In this document: positions 19,572 to 28,309 of the stretch, piece after piece
Position numbering within the stretch: position 1 is the stretch's first letter
How the letters are laid out: each line of letters begins with the position of its first letter
NCBI RefSeq assembly: GCF_940807255.1
Contig: NZ_CALNWY010000010.1
Location: 62,001-126,000 of the forward strand
Direction of reading: 5' to 3'
Source of the DNA: Mixta sp. Marseille-Q2659
GTDB taxonomy: Bacteria > Pseudomonadota > Gammaproteobacteria > Enterobacterales > Enterobacteriaceae
DNA: 64,000 bases
Made by a program: the position numbers and the translations under genes
The notes under the pieces: generated by a model
Database searches by the model: none
What the model saw: the letters and a program-made list of their open reading frames with translations, nothing else
Told to the model about the DNA's origin: nothing

Positions 19572-19585
19572 ATCCCTGACAGCTC

Positions 19586-19619
19586 GGCCCGCGCCATTTC
19601 TGGCGCGGGCCGTTTTATT
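19586..19619 (+). terminator. Intrinsic terminator after trhO
   Basis: GGCCCGCGCC (19586-19595) and GGCGCGGGCC (19602-19611) form a 10-bp stem followed by GTTTTATT. Confidence 0.9.
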
Positions 19620-19665
19620 CTGCTGCCAGGCTACCTTAGCGTTAGCCTTGGCGTAACGGTATGGT

Positions 19666-20244
19666 CTACTTCTGGCGAACGCCTTCCACCGAAATAATCA
19701 GCTCCACTTCCTGCGAGGCGGGGCCGAGATCTTTGGTAATATTGAAATCTTTCAGCGCCAGCTTGCCTTCCGCTTCAAAACCAGCGCGGTAGCCGCCCCA
19801 GGGATCGTCGCCCTGACCCAGCAGTTTGGCTTCCAGCGTAATGGGCTTGGTCACGCCGTTCAGCGTCAGGTTGCCGGTAATATCCAGCTCATCGCCATCT
19901 TTTTTCACGCCAGTTGAAACGAAGGTTGCCTGCGGGAATTTGCTTACGTTCAGGAAATCGGCGCTGCGCAGATGTTTATCGCGCTCGGCATGGTTAGTAT
20001 CCACGCTGTTGGTATTAATGGTGACGTTAACCTTATCTGCCGTCGGGTTCTTTTCATCAAAGGTAAAGCTGCCGTCAAAATCTTTAAAGGTGCCGTACAG
20101 CCAGCTGTAGCCTAAATGCTTAATACGGAACTGAACAAAGGCGTGTTGTCCCTCTTTATCAATTTTATAGTCTGCGGCGGTGGCCGCCTGAGTGCCAAGC
20201 AGAAGCGTTGCCGCGGTCAGCGCGCAAAGTGTTTTTTTCAACAT
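19666..20244 (-). CDS. yceI: YceI-family periplasmic polyisoprenoid-binding protein
   Basis: A 192-residue periplasmic protein with a signal peptide ending ATAA near residue 24 and the YceI beta-barrel, which binds long isoprenoid chains in homologues. Visible family features: [14 protein letters not shown]-type start, [13 protein letters not shown], and [14 protein letters not shown]. In E. coli yceI and yceJ are induced by osmotic or alkaline conditions. It lies one base after yceJ and is surely co-transcribed with it. Confidence 0.93.
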   Translation of the reverse strand: MLKKTLCALTAATLLLGTQAATAADYKIDKEGQHAFVQFRIKHLGYSWLYGTFKDFDGSFTFDEKNPTADKVNVTINTNSVDTNHAERDKHLRSADFLNVSKFPQATFVSTGVKKDGDELDITGNLTLNGVTKPITLEAKLLGQGDDPWGGYRAGFEAEGKLALKDFNITKDLGPASQEVELIISVEGVRQK

Positions 20245-20245
20245 A

Positions 20246-20821
20246 CTATTTCTCCGTTTTAATAGATGAAGTGAGGCGATAACCCAGCATACGTTTTAGC
20301 GTTATATCGCGATCGATAAAATGATGTTTCAACGCTGCCAGCCCATGCAGCAGCGACAGCACCACCACAGCCCAGGCGAGCCATAAGTGAATATCGCCAG
20401 CCAGATCGGCCTGTGCGCCGTAGCCGCTGAACGTGGCGGGAACAGACAGTACGCCAAAGACCTCAACAGGTTTGCCTTCGGCGGTAGAGATCAGATAGCC
20501 GCTGATAAAAATAGCGAACAGCAGTAAATAGAGCAGCAGGTGCGCGGCGATGGCGCTATAACGCACCAGCGGCGAGTAGCTGGCAAGGGGAGCAGGAGGC
20601 GGCGAGATAAAGCGCCAGATAGCCCGTAAAATCATTACGGCAAACAGCACCATGCCGATGCTTTTATGCAACTCCGGCGCTTTATGATACCAGGTATCGT
20701 AATAACCGAGAGAAACCATCCATAGCCCCAGCGCGAACATGCCATAAACGGCCAGCGCTACCAGCCAGTGAAGCAGTACCGACAAATGACCATATTCGTC
20801 GCCGCCATTTTTCCATCTCAT
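20246..20821 (-). CDS. yceJ: Cytochrome b561 homologue YceJ
   Basis: A 191-residue inner-membrane di-haem cytochrome b561 of the bacterial type, with four hydrophobic segments and candidate haem His residues in [20 protein letters not shown] and [12 protein letters not shown]. Start at 20821 aligns with E. coli YceJ; a longer frame adds 17 residues without homology. It likely passes electrons between quinol and the periplasmic partner YceI or superoxide; function is not fixed. Confidence 0.9.
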   Translation of the reverse strand: MRWKNGGDEYGHLSVLLHWLVALAVYGMFALGLWMVSLGYYDTWYHKAPELHKSIGMVLFAVMILRAIWRFISPPPAPLASYSPLVRYSAIAAHLLLYLLLFAIFISGYLISTAEGKPVEVFGVLSVPATFSGYGAQADLAGDIHLWLAWAVVVLSLLHGLAALKHHFIDRDITLKRMLGYRLTSSIKTEK

Positions 20822-21557
20822 TGCCGTATCTCTTATCAATGTTTTGTCATGAGACTGAACAAGCTGAAACATAAAATCAACAAAAAAAGCGAGGCTGGCG
20901 CCTGTTTTTTATTTTGTTCGATAAAACTGATTGTCTTTGATAGCTGACTGTCAGTTTTCTCGCTTTACCAGGAGAGGAATAGCTAAGTGAAGCGTTTCCT
21001 GGCGTGCAAAAATAAAACGTGCGTCTGAGTAAGTAGCCATATATCAGGGGGAAGGGAAAACGGCAAAAAGGTGTGGAAAGGATGACGGAACCGCAAAAAA
21101 TATTTTCAATAAATTTGAGCTTGTTATGGTTTTTTGTGAGCTTTATGTCAGTTTTTGTCAATTGCAATTGCATATTTTGCCTGCGAAAAAGCCGCCAGCT
21201 CGACGTTAATTTTTATAATAATTTTATTCGCTTATTATTTAAGGAAATTGAAGGGTGCTACGAAAATGTCTGAAGAGGGAAGAAATAACCATTGTACTCT
21301 TGTGGTTATTTGTGCTGTGTTTCTGATTAAGGATGGCATTCTTCGCTATTGAAATATGACAGGATAGCTTATTATTTCGGCAAAGTTGCATTTTGTTCGC
21401 GCAATCTATAAAGTAAATCTGCGTCAACAAACGTGATATAGATCTCATTCTGTTGAACGTATTCATGCTGCGTTATAGCTTTCCTTACCATCAGCCACTG
21501 CTGGCTATGAAAGCTATGGTGCTGCCTACCGTCATCGCGTAACCGTGAGGAAACGAT
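20822..21557. other. 736-bp AT-rich intergenic region between yceJ and the ProP-like gene
   Basis: No convincing gene. A short frame at 21266-21352 (28 residues) lacks family features. The left part should hold the yceJ promoter (minus) and the right part carries a CRP-like site for the transporter. A weak AGGC/GCCT hairpin with flanking T- and A-runs lies near 20890-20920. Base composition is clearly more AT-rich than its surroundings. Confidence 0.4.
21430..21450 (+). promoter_or_regulatory. CRP-like site upstream of the ProP-like gene
   Basis: CGTGA-TATAGA-TCTCA, centred near 21440, matches the CRP consensus TGTGA-N6-TCACA at 8 of 10 core positions and keeps flanking A/T. It lies about 110 bp before the start codon. 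Confidence 0.55.
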
Positions 21558-23021
21558 ATGCACGTCACTACAGGCTCATCCGCTAAAAAACATTTCTGGC
21601 AGAAAAAAAGCCAACCTGAACTTACCGTCGATGATATTACTATCGTCGATAATGCACTGTTAAAACGCGCCGTCGGCGCGGCCGCGCTGGGCAATGCCAT
21701 GGAGTGGTTTGACTTCGGCGTCTACAGCTATCTGGCCGTCACCATTGGTAAAGTTTTCTTCCCCGGCGGCAGCCCGGCGGCGCAGCTTATCGCCACGTTC
21801 GGCGCATTCGCCGCCGCCTTCCTGGTGCGTCCCATCGGCGGCTTGTTCTTCGGTCCGCTGGGCGACCGCATCGGACGCCAAAAAGTGCTGGCGATTACTA
21901 TGATCATGATGGCGATCGGTACCTTCTGTATCGGTTTGATTCCGGGTTATAACTCCATCGGCATTGCCGCGCCGCTGCTGTTGCTGCTGGCGCGTCTGGT
22001 GCAGGGTTTTTCCACCGGTGGGGAATATGGCGGCGCGGCCACCTTTATCGCGGAATATTCGACTGACAAGCGCCGCGGCTTTATGGGCAGCTGGCTGGAG
22101 TTCGGTACGCTGGGCGGCTATCTGCTTGGCGCCGGGCTGGTAACTGCGCTAACAGCGATGCTCTCTGCCGATCAGCTGCTTGACTGGGGCTGGCGCATTC
22201 CGTTCTTTATTGCTGCACCGCTGGGACTGTTTGGTCTTTATATTCGTCTGAAACTGGAAGAAACACCGGCCTTTCAGAAACATATGGAAAAACAGGACGC
22301 GCTGGAACACAGCAAACCGCAGCTGAGCCTGTGGCAGATGCTGAAGAAATATCGCGCGCAGATGCTGAAATGTATCGGTCTGGTGCTTCTGTTTAACGTC
22401 TCCAACTACATGCTTACTTCCTATATGCCCAGCTACCTGACCGGCGTTCTGGGCTTAAGCGAGCTGAGTGGCCTGATGCTGGTGCTGGTGGTGATGTTTG
22501 TCATGATGCCGCTGACGCTGTTCTGGGGCCACTGGAACGATCGTCTGGGCCGCCGTCCGGTTATTGCGCTGGGCTCGGTAGGGCTGATTGTGCTGGCCGT
22601 TCCCTGCCTGATGCTGGTCGCGACCGGTAACCTGGTATTTGTGTTTATCGGCCTGATGATCCTCGGCGTTCTGCACAGCTGCTTTAGCGGCACTATGCCT
22701 TCGGCGTTACCGGCGCTGTTTGCCACCGATATTCGTTATAGTGCGCTGGCTATCGGTTTTAATATTTCCGTTTCTCTGTTCGGTGGTACCACGCCGCTGA
22801 TGACCGCCTGGCTGGTAGAGAAATCGCAAAACCTGCTGATGCCAGCTTATTATCTGATGGGCGCGGCGGTGATTGGTCTGATTACGGTGTTCTTTATGCG
22901 CGAAACGGCGCGTAAACCGCTGCACGGTTCCGCGCCTGCGGTGGCTTCCGAGGCCGAAGCCATTAAGCTGGTAAAAAAACTGAAGCTGCGTCGCCAGAAA
23001 GAAACAATGCAGACGCAATAA
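21558..23021 (+). CDS. ProP-like MHS-family major facilitator transporter
   Basis: A 487-residue, 12-TM proton symporter of the metabolite:H+ family, with ALGNAMEWFDFGVYSYLA at the start of the domain, GDRIGRQKVLAITM, VQGFSTGGEYGGAATFIAEY and DIRYSALAIGFNISVS, all close to E. coli ProP, the osmolyte (proline, betaine) transporter. It lacks the long C-terminal antiparallel coiled coil that tunes E. coli ProP to osmotic pressure; the tail ends KKLKLRRQKETMQTQ. GAGGAAAC precedes the ATG. It is an insertion between yceJ and solA. Substrate may be osmolytes or a carboxylic acid. Confidence 0.8.
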   Translation: MHVTTGSSAKKHFWQKKSQPELTVDDITIVDNALLKRAVGAAALGNAMEWFDFGVYSYLAVTIGKVFFPGGSPAAQLIATFGAFAAAFLVRPIGGLFFGPLGDRIGRQKVLAITMIMMAIGTFCIGLIPGYNSIGIAAPLLLLLARLVQGFSTGGEYGGAATFIAEYSTDKRRGFMGSWLEFGTLGGYLLGAGLVTALTAMLSADQLLDWGWRIPFFIAAPLGLFGLYIRLKLEETPAFQKHMEKQDALEHSKPQLSLWQMLKKYRAQMLKCIGLVLLFNVSNYMLTSYMPSYLTGVLGLSELSGLMLVLVVMFVMMPLTLFWGHWNDRLGRRPVIALGSVGLIVLAVPCLMLVATGNLVFVFIGLMILGVLHSCFSGTMPSALPALFATDIRYSALAIGFNISVSLFGGTTPLMTAWLVEKSQNLLMPAYYLMGAAVIGLITVFFMRETARKPLHGSAPAVASEAEAIKLVKKLKLRRQKETMQTQ

Positions 23022-23087
23022 TAACGACAATTTACCGATGCTAAATAATTAAACAATCATAACGGTATTAATTGCAGTAAAAATAAT

Positions 23088-23114
23088 AAGGCACAAATTT
23101 ATTGTGCCTTTAAT
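23088..23114. terminator. Bidirectional terminator between the transporter and solA
   Basis: AAGGCACAA (23088-23096) and TTGTGCCTT (23102-23110) form a 9-bp stem with T-rich sequence on the right and A-rich on the left, serving both convergent genes. Confidence 0.8.
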
Positions 23115-23115
23115 T

Positions 23116-24231
23116 TTATTTAAAACGTGCCAGTGAAAATGGCGATAAGTCAAATTGAAACTTTTTATTGCTGGCAAAGGCGCAGGCTATTTCACCTAAT
23201 ACGCTGGCAAATTTAAAACCGTGGCCGCTTAATCCGGTAATAACCATTCGATCGTTATTTTCCGGCAGCGTATCGATAATAAAATCCTCATCGGGAGAAT
23301 TATCGTAAGCGCAGGCGGCACCATGTAAACAAACGCCAACGCCCGGTAAGAAACCCCGCAGAAAATTAAAAACTTCACTGCCATCACTGGCATAAGCGCC
23401 GAAAGGTTTTCGATCTTGCGCGCCGGTCATTCGCTGCCCGCCGTCATGACGGCCTATTTTTAGTTCGTTATTATCAGCCGGGAAACCATAATATTGGCTG
23501 CCATCTTCCATCTCCACGGCAAAGCCGGGGAACTTATTGTTCTCGCTGTAGCGGCCATCGGCCTGATACCAGGCGAAGACTTTACGTACCGGCGTTACCG
23601 GCAGTTGCGGGCAAAACTGCCCGACGGCGGTGCCAGCGCTAATCAGCAGCTTGCGGCCATAATAATCGCCGTCAAGCGTAGTGACGCGCTGTAGTTCGCC
23701 TTCGCGCTCAATAGCGGAAACCGGGCAGTTAAACAGTTGAGCGCAGCCCGCTTCGCGCGCCAGGCGGATAAAGCTTCGAATCGCCATTTCTGATTTCAGA
23801 TAGCCGGAGCGCGGCTCAAAAACGGCGGTATAGCCGTCGGGCACGCTAAACGCAGGCCAGCGCGCGCGCACCTGCTCTGCCGACAGCACTTCAACCTCAA
23901 GCTGAAACTGACGGGCGCTTTCGATGACGTTTTGAATAAAAGGGGAGCGAGAAGGGGAAAGATTGATAATGCCGCTGCGATGCATGATCTGCTCGCCGCT
24001 TTGCTGCTCCAGCTCATCCCAAAGCTGCTGTGCGCGCAAAACCAGCGGAACGTAGCGCGCGCCTTCGCCATAAGCATGACGAATCAGTCGCGTCGCGCCA
24101 TGATGGCTTCCTTCCTGATGCGGCGGGTGCGCGCTGTCAATCATCAGCACCTTTAATCCGGCGCGCGTAGCGTACCAGCCTGCAGCGGCGCCGACCGAGC
24201 CACTGCCCACAACGATAAGATCATAAACCAT
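23116..24231 (-). CDS. solA: N-methyl-L-tryptophan oxidase
   Basis: A 371-residue flavoprotein of the monomeric sarcosine oxidase family; it oxidatively demethylates N-methyl-tryptophan and, more weakly, sarcosine. The FAD-binding [10 protein letters not shown] is at residues 8-17, [16 protein letters not shown] near 43, and the Cys that carries covalent FAD lies in HGAACAYDN near residue 308, followed by SPDEDFIID. It agrees in length with E. coli SolA (372). Single gene, reading toward the transporter gene. Confidence 0.93.
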   Translation of the reverse strand: MVYDLIVVGSGSVGAAAGWYATRAGLKVLMIDSAHPPHQEGSHHGATRLIRHAYGEGARYVPLVLRAQQLWDELEQQSGEQIMHRSGIINLSPSRSPFIQNVIESARQFQLEVEVLSAEQVRARWPAFSVPDGYTAVFEPRSGYLKSEMAIRSFIRLAREAGCAQLFNCPVSAIEREGELQRVTTLDGDYYGRKLLISAGTAVGQFCPQLPVTPVRKVFAWYQADGRYSENNKFPGFAVEMEDGSQYYGFPADNNELKIGRHDGGQRMTGAQDRKPFGAYASDGSEVFNFLRGFLPGVGVCLHGAACAYDNSPDEDFIIDTLPENNDRMVITGLSGHGFKFASVLGEIACAFASNKKFQFDLSPFSLARFK

Positions 24232-24285
24232 TCAACTTCTCCTGACCCTGCAAAGGGTTAGCAGCATAGCAAAAGCGTGCAGATA

Positions 24286-24312
24286 ATAAAAAGGCACCCC
24301 GAAGGATGCCTT
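24286..24312 (-). terminator. Intrinsic terminator of bssS
   Basis: On the minus strand GGCATCC-TTCG-GGGTGCC is followed by TTTTTATT. Confidence 0.85.
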
Positions 24313-24330
24313 GTAGACCAAACGATCTGG

Positions 24331-24585
24331 TTAATGCTTTTTGTAGTCTCTGGCAAGGATTTCGCTGGCTTCTATTTTAGCGATGCCTGCTTCCAGAATT
24401 GAGATAAATTGTCTTGCAACGTCCGTAGTCAGCCAGTAAGTCGGCCCTACGTCGGCTTCATCGGGCTGCTGCTCATTAGATGAAAGCGAATGCAGACGAA
24501 TCATCATCGCATCGTACGAGTCCACGGTACTAATATCCCATCCAACGAGGGGATGTGTCTGAATGATCTCTTTATTACTGTCCAT
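24331..24585 (-). CDS. bssS: Biofilm formation regulator BssS
   Basis: An 84-residue protein matching E. coli BssS at IQTHPLVGWDISTVDSYDA and WLTTDVARQFISILEAGIAK. BssS influences biofilm formation and signal (indole, AI-2) uptake in E. coli; mechanism unknown. GGGGG precedes the start on the minus strand. Own terminator downstream. Second biofilm-linked small regulator in this window, next to the YmgB-like gene at the left end. Confidence 0.94.
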   Translation of the reverse strand: MDSNKEIIQTHPLVGWDISTVDSYDAMMIRLHSLSSNEQQPDEADVGPTYWLTTDVARQFISILEAGIAKIEASEILARDYKKH

Positions 24586-24771
24586 TATAACCCCCTTATT
24601 ACTCGTAGAACGAAGTGATTATTTGAGGTTCCAATGCGGCTTTTTTTCACAGAGCAAAAGTGATTATAACAGCGTTACAGAATTAAGCGGCACGAAAAAT
24701 GTTCAGATAGCGTAATTAAACGGCGAGAGAATAATATTTAAGCAAAATTCTGATAATGCCGGTCAACGAGA

Positions 24772-24796
24772 AAACTCCTGCTAAGGGCAGGAGTTT
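24772..24796. terminator. Terminator after the 91-residue unknown gene
   Basis: AAACTCCTGC (24772-24781) and GCAGGAGTTT (24787-24796) form a 10-bp stem; on the minus strand it runs into T-rich sequence. Confidence 0.8.
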
Positions 24797-24802
24797 ATAA
24801 AA

Positions 24803-25078
24803 TTAAACCCCAGGCTCAGCCTGGATTTTTATCGGCGCGTGGCGTTTTTCCAGCTCGGCGGCAAGGCGGGCAAAATGCTGCTGCATTCCCTCGTCATGAT
24901 TTTGATTTTGCGCTTCCAGCCGCAGGCTATGAATCAATAGCTGATTAGATTTATCGTCCAGACAAAAAGCAAGATAAGAAAATGCGTTTTCCAGTACGGT
25001 AAGACGACGCTGCTGTTCGCCAATCAGCGCCAGCAGTTCACCAAAGGTCATCGCCTCTTCGGGTTTTTCAGCGGTCAT
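24803..25078 (-). CDS. Hypothetical 91-residue protein between bssS and dinI
   Basis: The ATG at 25078 has AGGAGG eight bases upstream, and a terminator follows the stop, so this is very likely a real single-gene unit. The product is mostly helical with heptad-like hydrophobic spacing (FGELLALIGEQQRRLTVLE, then FSYLAFCLDD), suggesting a coiled-coil or four-helix protein; one Cys near residue 39. It has no signal peptide or membrane segment. I do not recognise a family and the gene is not present at this place in E. coli. Confidence 0.7.
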   Translation of the reverse strand: MTAEKPEEAMTFGELLALIGEQQRRLTVLENAFSYLAFCLDDKSNQLLIHSLRLEAQNQNHDEGMQQHFARLAAELEKRHAPIKIQAEPGV

Positions 25079-25174
25079 GGGTAACACCTCCTGTAAGCAT
25101 GACGGACGCCAGAATATGTCATCGGCTTACAACAGTCTATAACCGTGTTGGGGCGGCGGCGAGGCGGCAAAGAT

Positions 25175-25201
25175 AAAAAAAAGCCGGATGGCATATCCGG
25201 C
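25175..25201 (-). terminator. Intrinsic terminator of dinI
   Basis: On the minus strand GCCGGAT-ATGCC-ATCCGGC is followed by eight T. Confidence 0.9.
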
Positions 25202-25223
25202 AAACAACGGCACAAAGAGAAGG

Positions 25224-25469
25224 TTAGTCAGTGATAAACCAGTCGTCCGCGCTTTCCCAGGTTTCCTGCAGGATTTCGGTTACGCGATCTTTGGTTTCTT
25301 TACCACTGCCCATTACGGTCAGGTTATTTCCGCTGGCGTAACGCACTGAAATATGGTTCGCCATTTCGGGAAATTCTTTATCGATTCGTTTTGACAGTTC
25401 CTGCGTCAGCGCATCGATAGCGCCGGCAGGGAGCTGAGTAGTTTTCGCTATAGTGACTTCAACACGCAT
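25224..25469 (-). CDS. dinI: DNA damage-inducible protein I
   Basis: An 81-residue protein matching DinI, which binds RecA and modulates the SOS response and UmuD cleavage. The N-terminus MRVEVTIAKT, the central ISVRYASGNNLTVMG and the acidic C-terminal helix (ETWESADDWF) that mimics DNA to contact RecA are all present. A LexA box lies just upstream, so it is SOS-regulated as in E. coli. Confidence 0.95.
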   Translation of the reverse strand: MRVEVTIAKTTQLPAGAIDALTQELSKRIDKEFPEMANHISVRYASGNNLTVMGSGKETKDRVTEILQETWESADDWFITD

Positions 25470-25487
25470 ATCTGCCTCCGCTGTGAA

Positions 25488-25507
25488 TACTGTGTATTTA
25501 TACAGTT
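25488..25507 (-). promoter_or_regulatory. LexA (SOS) box of dinI
   Basis: CTGT-GTATTTAT-ACAG (CTG at 25490-25492, CAG at 25503-25505) fits the LexA consensus CTG-N10-CAG with the inner TA-rich alternation, about 20 bp before the dinI start codon. Confidence 0.9.
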
Positions 25508-25606
25508 AACACGGAAGCAAAGCAACGAAAAGCTGTAGGGAGAAGCGGAAAAAGCGGGAGCGATCGCAGATGCGGCCGATCCGGGAAGATCGACCGCAGA
25601 GAAGCG

Positions 25607-26647
25607 TCAGGCGATACGCCAGTTCAGCGTTTCACCGGCAAGGAAAGGCGTCAGCGTATCCTCTGCCGCCGCAACGCTTTCAGGTACGGTCCAGGGCTCG
25701 CGCACCAGACGGATTGTCCCTTCATTCAGCGGCAAGCCGTAAAATTTCGGACCATTTTCCGAGCAGAACGCCTCAAAGTGTTGCAGCGCGTCCATTTCTT
25801 CAAAAACGGTAGCGTAGGCGGGCAGTGAGGTGGGCGCATTGAAGACGCCAGCACAGCCGCAGCTGGCCTCTTTACGGTGGCGCAGATGCGGAGCTGTATC
25901 GGTACCGAGGAAAAAGCGCGGGTTACCGCTGGCGATAACATTACGCAGCGCTTCCTGATGAACGTTGCGCTTCAAAATCGGCAGACAGTAGAGGTGAGGA
26001 CGGATACCACCCACCAGCATATGGTTGCGGTTAAACATCAGATGCTGCGGCGTAATGGTCGCTGCCAGCAGGTCGTTGCCCGCTTCCACATACTGCGCCG
26101 CTTCACGGGTCGTGATGTGTTCAAACACCACTTTCAACGCCGGATAGCGTTGACGCAGCGGCTCCATCACCGTTTCGATAAAGCGTGCTTCGCGATCGAA
26201 AATATCGATATGCGCATCGGTCACTTCACCATGAATCAGCAGTGGCATGCCAATATCTTGCATGCGCTCCAGTACGCGGGCAATGGCGTCAATATGGGTA
26301 ACGCCGTGGCTGGAATTGGTGGTGGCATGAGCGGGATAAAGCTTGGCGGCGGTAAATACGCCGCTCTGGAACCCTTTTTCCACTTCATCAGCATCCAGCG
26401 AATCGGTGAGATAGCAGGTCATTAACGGCTGGAAGCGGTGGCCTTCCGGCAGCGCGGCCAGAATGCGTTCACGATAGGCGATCGCTGCCTCGACGCTGGT
26501 TATCGGCGGCACCAGGTTAGGCATAACAATGGCACGGCCATTAACGGCGCTGGTATAAGGCAATACGGCACGCAGCATCTCATCGTCACGCAGATGGATA
26601 TGCCAGTCGTCAGGGCGGCGAATGATCAATTGCTGGGGTTGTGTCAT
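25607..26647 (-). CDS. pyrC: Dihydroorotase
   Basis: A 346-residue zinc amidohydrolase that cyclises carbamoyl-aspartate to dihydroorotate in pyrimidine synthesis. Metal-binding DWHIHLRD at residues 14-21, the Lys that becomes carboxylated in [13 protein letters not shown] near 102, His in LLIHGEVTD and VFEHITT, and GTDTAPH near 250 are all visible. Length equals E. coli PyrC. A PurR-like box lies upstream. Confidence 0.96.
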   Translation of the reverse strand: MTQPQQLIIRRPDDWHIHLRDDEMLRAVLPYTSAVNGRAIVMPNLVPPITSVEAAIAYRERILAALPEGHRFQPLMTCYLTDSLDADEVEKGFQSGVFTAAKLYPAHATTNSSHGVTHIDAIARVLERMQDIGMPLLIHGEVTDAHIDIFDREARFIETVMEPLRQRYPALKVVFEHITTREAAQYVEAGNDLLAATITPQHLMFNRNHMLVGGIRPHLYCLPILKRNVHQEALRNVIASGNPRFFLGTDTAPHLRHRKEASCGCAGVFNAPTSLPAYATVFEEMDALQHFEAFCSENGPKFYGLPLNEGTIRLVREPWTVPESVAAAEDTLTPFLAGETLNWRIA

Positions 26648-26712
26648 TGGTTATGCTCCGGTGCCAGGAAAAAGAAAGGCAGTTTTTAGCCGGGGAACAA
26701 GCATAAGGATAA

Positions 26713-26729
26713 AGGCAACCGATTGCACT
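26713..26729 (-). promoter_or_regulatory. PurR-like operator upstream of pyrC
   Basis: On the minus strand GTGCAATCGGTTGCCT matches the PurR consensus ACGCAAACGTTTGCGT in GCAA, CG and TTGC. E. coli pyrC is PurR-controlled. Confidence 0.6.
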
Positions 26730-26795
26730 TGCTTTATGCCGGTGCGGTTAAAAAAGTGCGTGCAGGGGAGGAAAAGAGGGTAGTTAGCGCATTTC

Positions 26796-26826
26796 CGCCA
26801 GCCCGCGGGAACGTTGCGGGCTGGCG
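26796..26826 (-). other. Stable hairpin downstream of yceB
   Basis: GCCAGCCCGC and GCGGGCTGGC form a 10-bp stem between yceB and pyrC. No T-run follows, so it may be a terminator of poor type or an mRNA stabiliser. Confidence 0.5.
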
Positions 26827-26836
26827 GGAACATTCA

Positions 26837-27400
26837 TCAGTCAGTAAAAGGGATCACCAGTTCGCCCGGTTTCACCTCAATACCTTTCGCCAGTTTTTTC
26901 GCCATGGCTTCGGCTTTGCTGCGATCTTCGCTCAGCACATACGCCGGTTCGCGATCGAAATAACTCTTCAGCGACTGATTCAGATAGGGCGTCAGCGTTT
27001 GCAGGATCGGTTGCATTTTCTCCGGCTGCACATTGGCATCGACAATTTCCAGGTCCTTCAAAAAGATCGCGCCTTTCTCTTTATCGAAGAACGGCAGCGC
27101 TTTCATCTTCAGTTGCATATTCGCCTGTTGCGGGCCGAGCAGCGAAGTTATATTCACTTTCGCATCGCCGGAGAGCGTGACCTTGCCTGGCTCCTCGCGG
27201 CCAATCTGGCTGCTGAGGTTGCTCAGCACGATATGGGCATTAACCAGGCCGGAAACGCCAATATCTTTCTCGTAATTATTATGCTTTTGCAGGGCCTGAT
27301 TCACTTCCTGCTCGGAAATGGTGTATTGGGTAAGCTGATTACAGGCGGTCAACAGACCGGCTACCAGCAGGGCGCAGAGCGCCAAAAACGCCTTGTTCAT
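26837..27400 (-). CDS. yceB: Lipoprotein YceB
   Basis: A 187-residue lipoprotein with signal peptide MNKAFLALCALLVAGLLTAC (lipobox LTAC, Cys20) and a DUF1439 body (YTISEQEVNQALQKHNN near the start). The start at 27400 has GAGGATT upstream; a longer frame adds 21 residues before the signal peptide and is rejected. DUF1439 proteins are of unknown function, with a lipid-binding TULIP-like fold proposed. Lies between pyrC and grxB as in E. coli. Confidence 0.92.
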   Translation of the reverse strand: MNKAFLALCALLVAGLLTACNQLTQYTISEQEVNQALQKHNNYEKDIGVSGLVNAHIVLSNLSSQIGREEPGKVTLSGDAKVNITSLLGPQQANMQLKMKALPFFDKEKGAIFLKDLEIVDANVQPEKMQPILQTLTPYLNQSLKSYFDREPAYVLSEDRSKAEAMAKKLAKGIEVKPGELVIPFTD

Positions 27401-27550
27401 GACAATCCTCGAAAGTAATGCGGAGAAAGTCTCCTTTAAGGAGGCTAAGCTTGCCGCAATCACTGCCGGGAGTCACCAGGAGAATAGGTAAAGAAAGAGC
27501 AAAACGGTTAAAAAAGCGCGATACAGGCGGCGAAAAGCCGCCCTCAACCC

Positions 27551-28198
27551 TTAGCCAGCAACAGAACTTAACAAGTTAACCTGTGTTTGTTTCGCCATAT
27601 TATCGCGATATTCCGTTACGCGGCTGGGCCAGCTGATGCCTGACACCAGCGTCAGCGAGCGTAGCAGGGGAAACAGGTTGATATCATCAAGGCTCAGTTC
27701 GCCATTAACCGCGTTCGGCTTGACGATCAGTTTGTCGAGATCGCGCAGATCCTGTGAGATCTTTTTAATCAGCCCGTCAGCGTGCAGTTTCAGCTCGCTA
27801 AAGCTGCCCATATTGGCCTCTTTTTTATGCTTAAAATAAGCGCGCGCTTCCGGCGTGGCGAACTCGGCAAAACCCGCTTCGGCAACGCGCGGCAATAGCA
27901 GTTTGTTCACGTAGCCGTTTACATTGCGCAGCCAGTCGTTAATGGCAGGATTGGTTTTGCCGGTCAGCAGCGGCTCGCCGTCAGATTTATCGACATAGCG
28001 CACAATATCCAGGCTCTCCGGCATCGCGCTGCCATCCTCTTTTTGCAAAATAGGCGCCATCTTCTGGCCGATCAGCCGTTTTGGCGTTTCCTCATCGTCG
28101 TTGAGCATCACTACCAGTTCTACCGGCAGGTTTTTCAGACCGAAAATCATGCGCGCTTTCACGCAATATGGACAATGATCGTAAATATAAAGCTTCAC
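27551..28198 (-). CDS. grxB: Glutaredoxin 2
   Basis: A 215-residue GST-like glutaredoxin. The CPYC active site is at residues 9-12 of MKLYIYDHCPYC, and VNGELSLDDINLFPLLR and ITWPSRV-type segments in the helical C-terminal domain match E. coli Grx2. It reduces mixed disulfides using glutathione. The start is GTG at 28198, with AAGGAGAG upstream; the longer frame adds 17 residues without homology. Confidence 0.94.
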   Translation of the reverse strand: MKLYIYDHCPYCVKARMIFGLKNLPVELVVMLNDDEETPKRLIGQKMAPILQKEDGSAMPESLDIVRYVDKSDGEPLLTGKTNPAINDWLRNVNGYVNKLLLPRVAEAGFAEFATPEARAYFKHKKEANMGSFSELKLHADGLIKKISQDLRDLDKLIVKPNAVNGELSLDDINLFPLLRSLTLVSGISWPSRVTEYRDNMAKQTQVNLLSSVAG

Positions 28199-28309
28199 TG
28201 TCTCTCTCCTTACTGATAGCGATTGCTGACGGCGGTTTACCGTCAGCAATCATTTGAATATGTTTAAAAAGTATGGAAGAGAATCAGGGGGAGGGCAAAC
28301 CGCAGCGGC

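Noticed and set aside
20890-20920. Possible bidirectional terminator upstream of yceJ
   Set aside because: Only a 4-bp stem, although T-runs flank it; no gene would end there.
21266-21352. 28-residue frame in the yceJ/ProP-like gap
   Set aside because: No convincing ribosome site and no pattern beyond a short hydrophobic run; cannot be told from chance.
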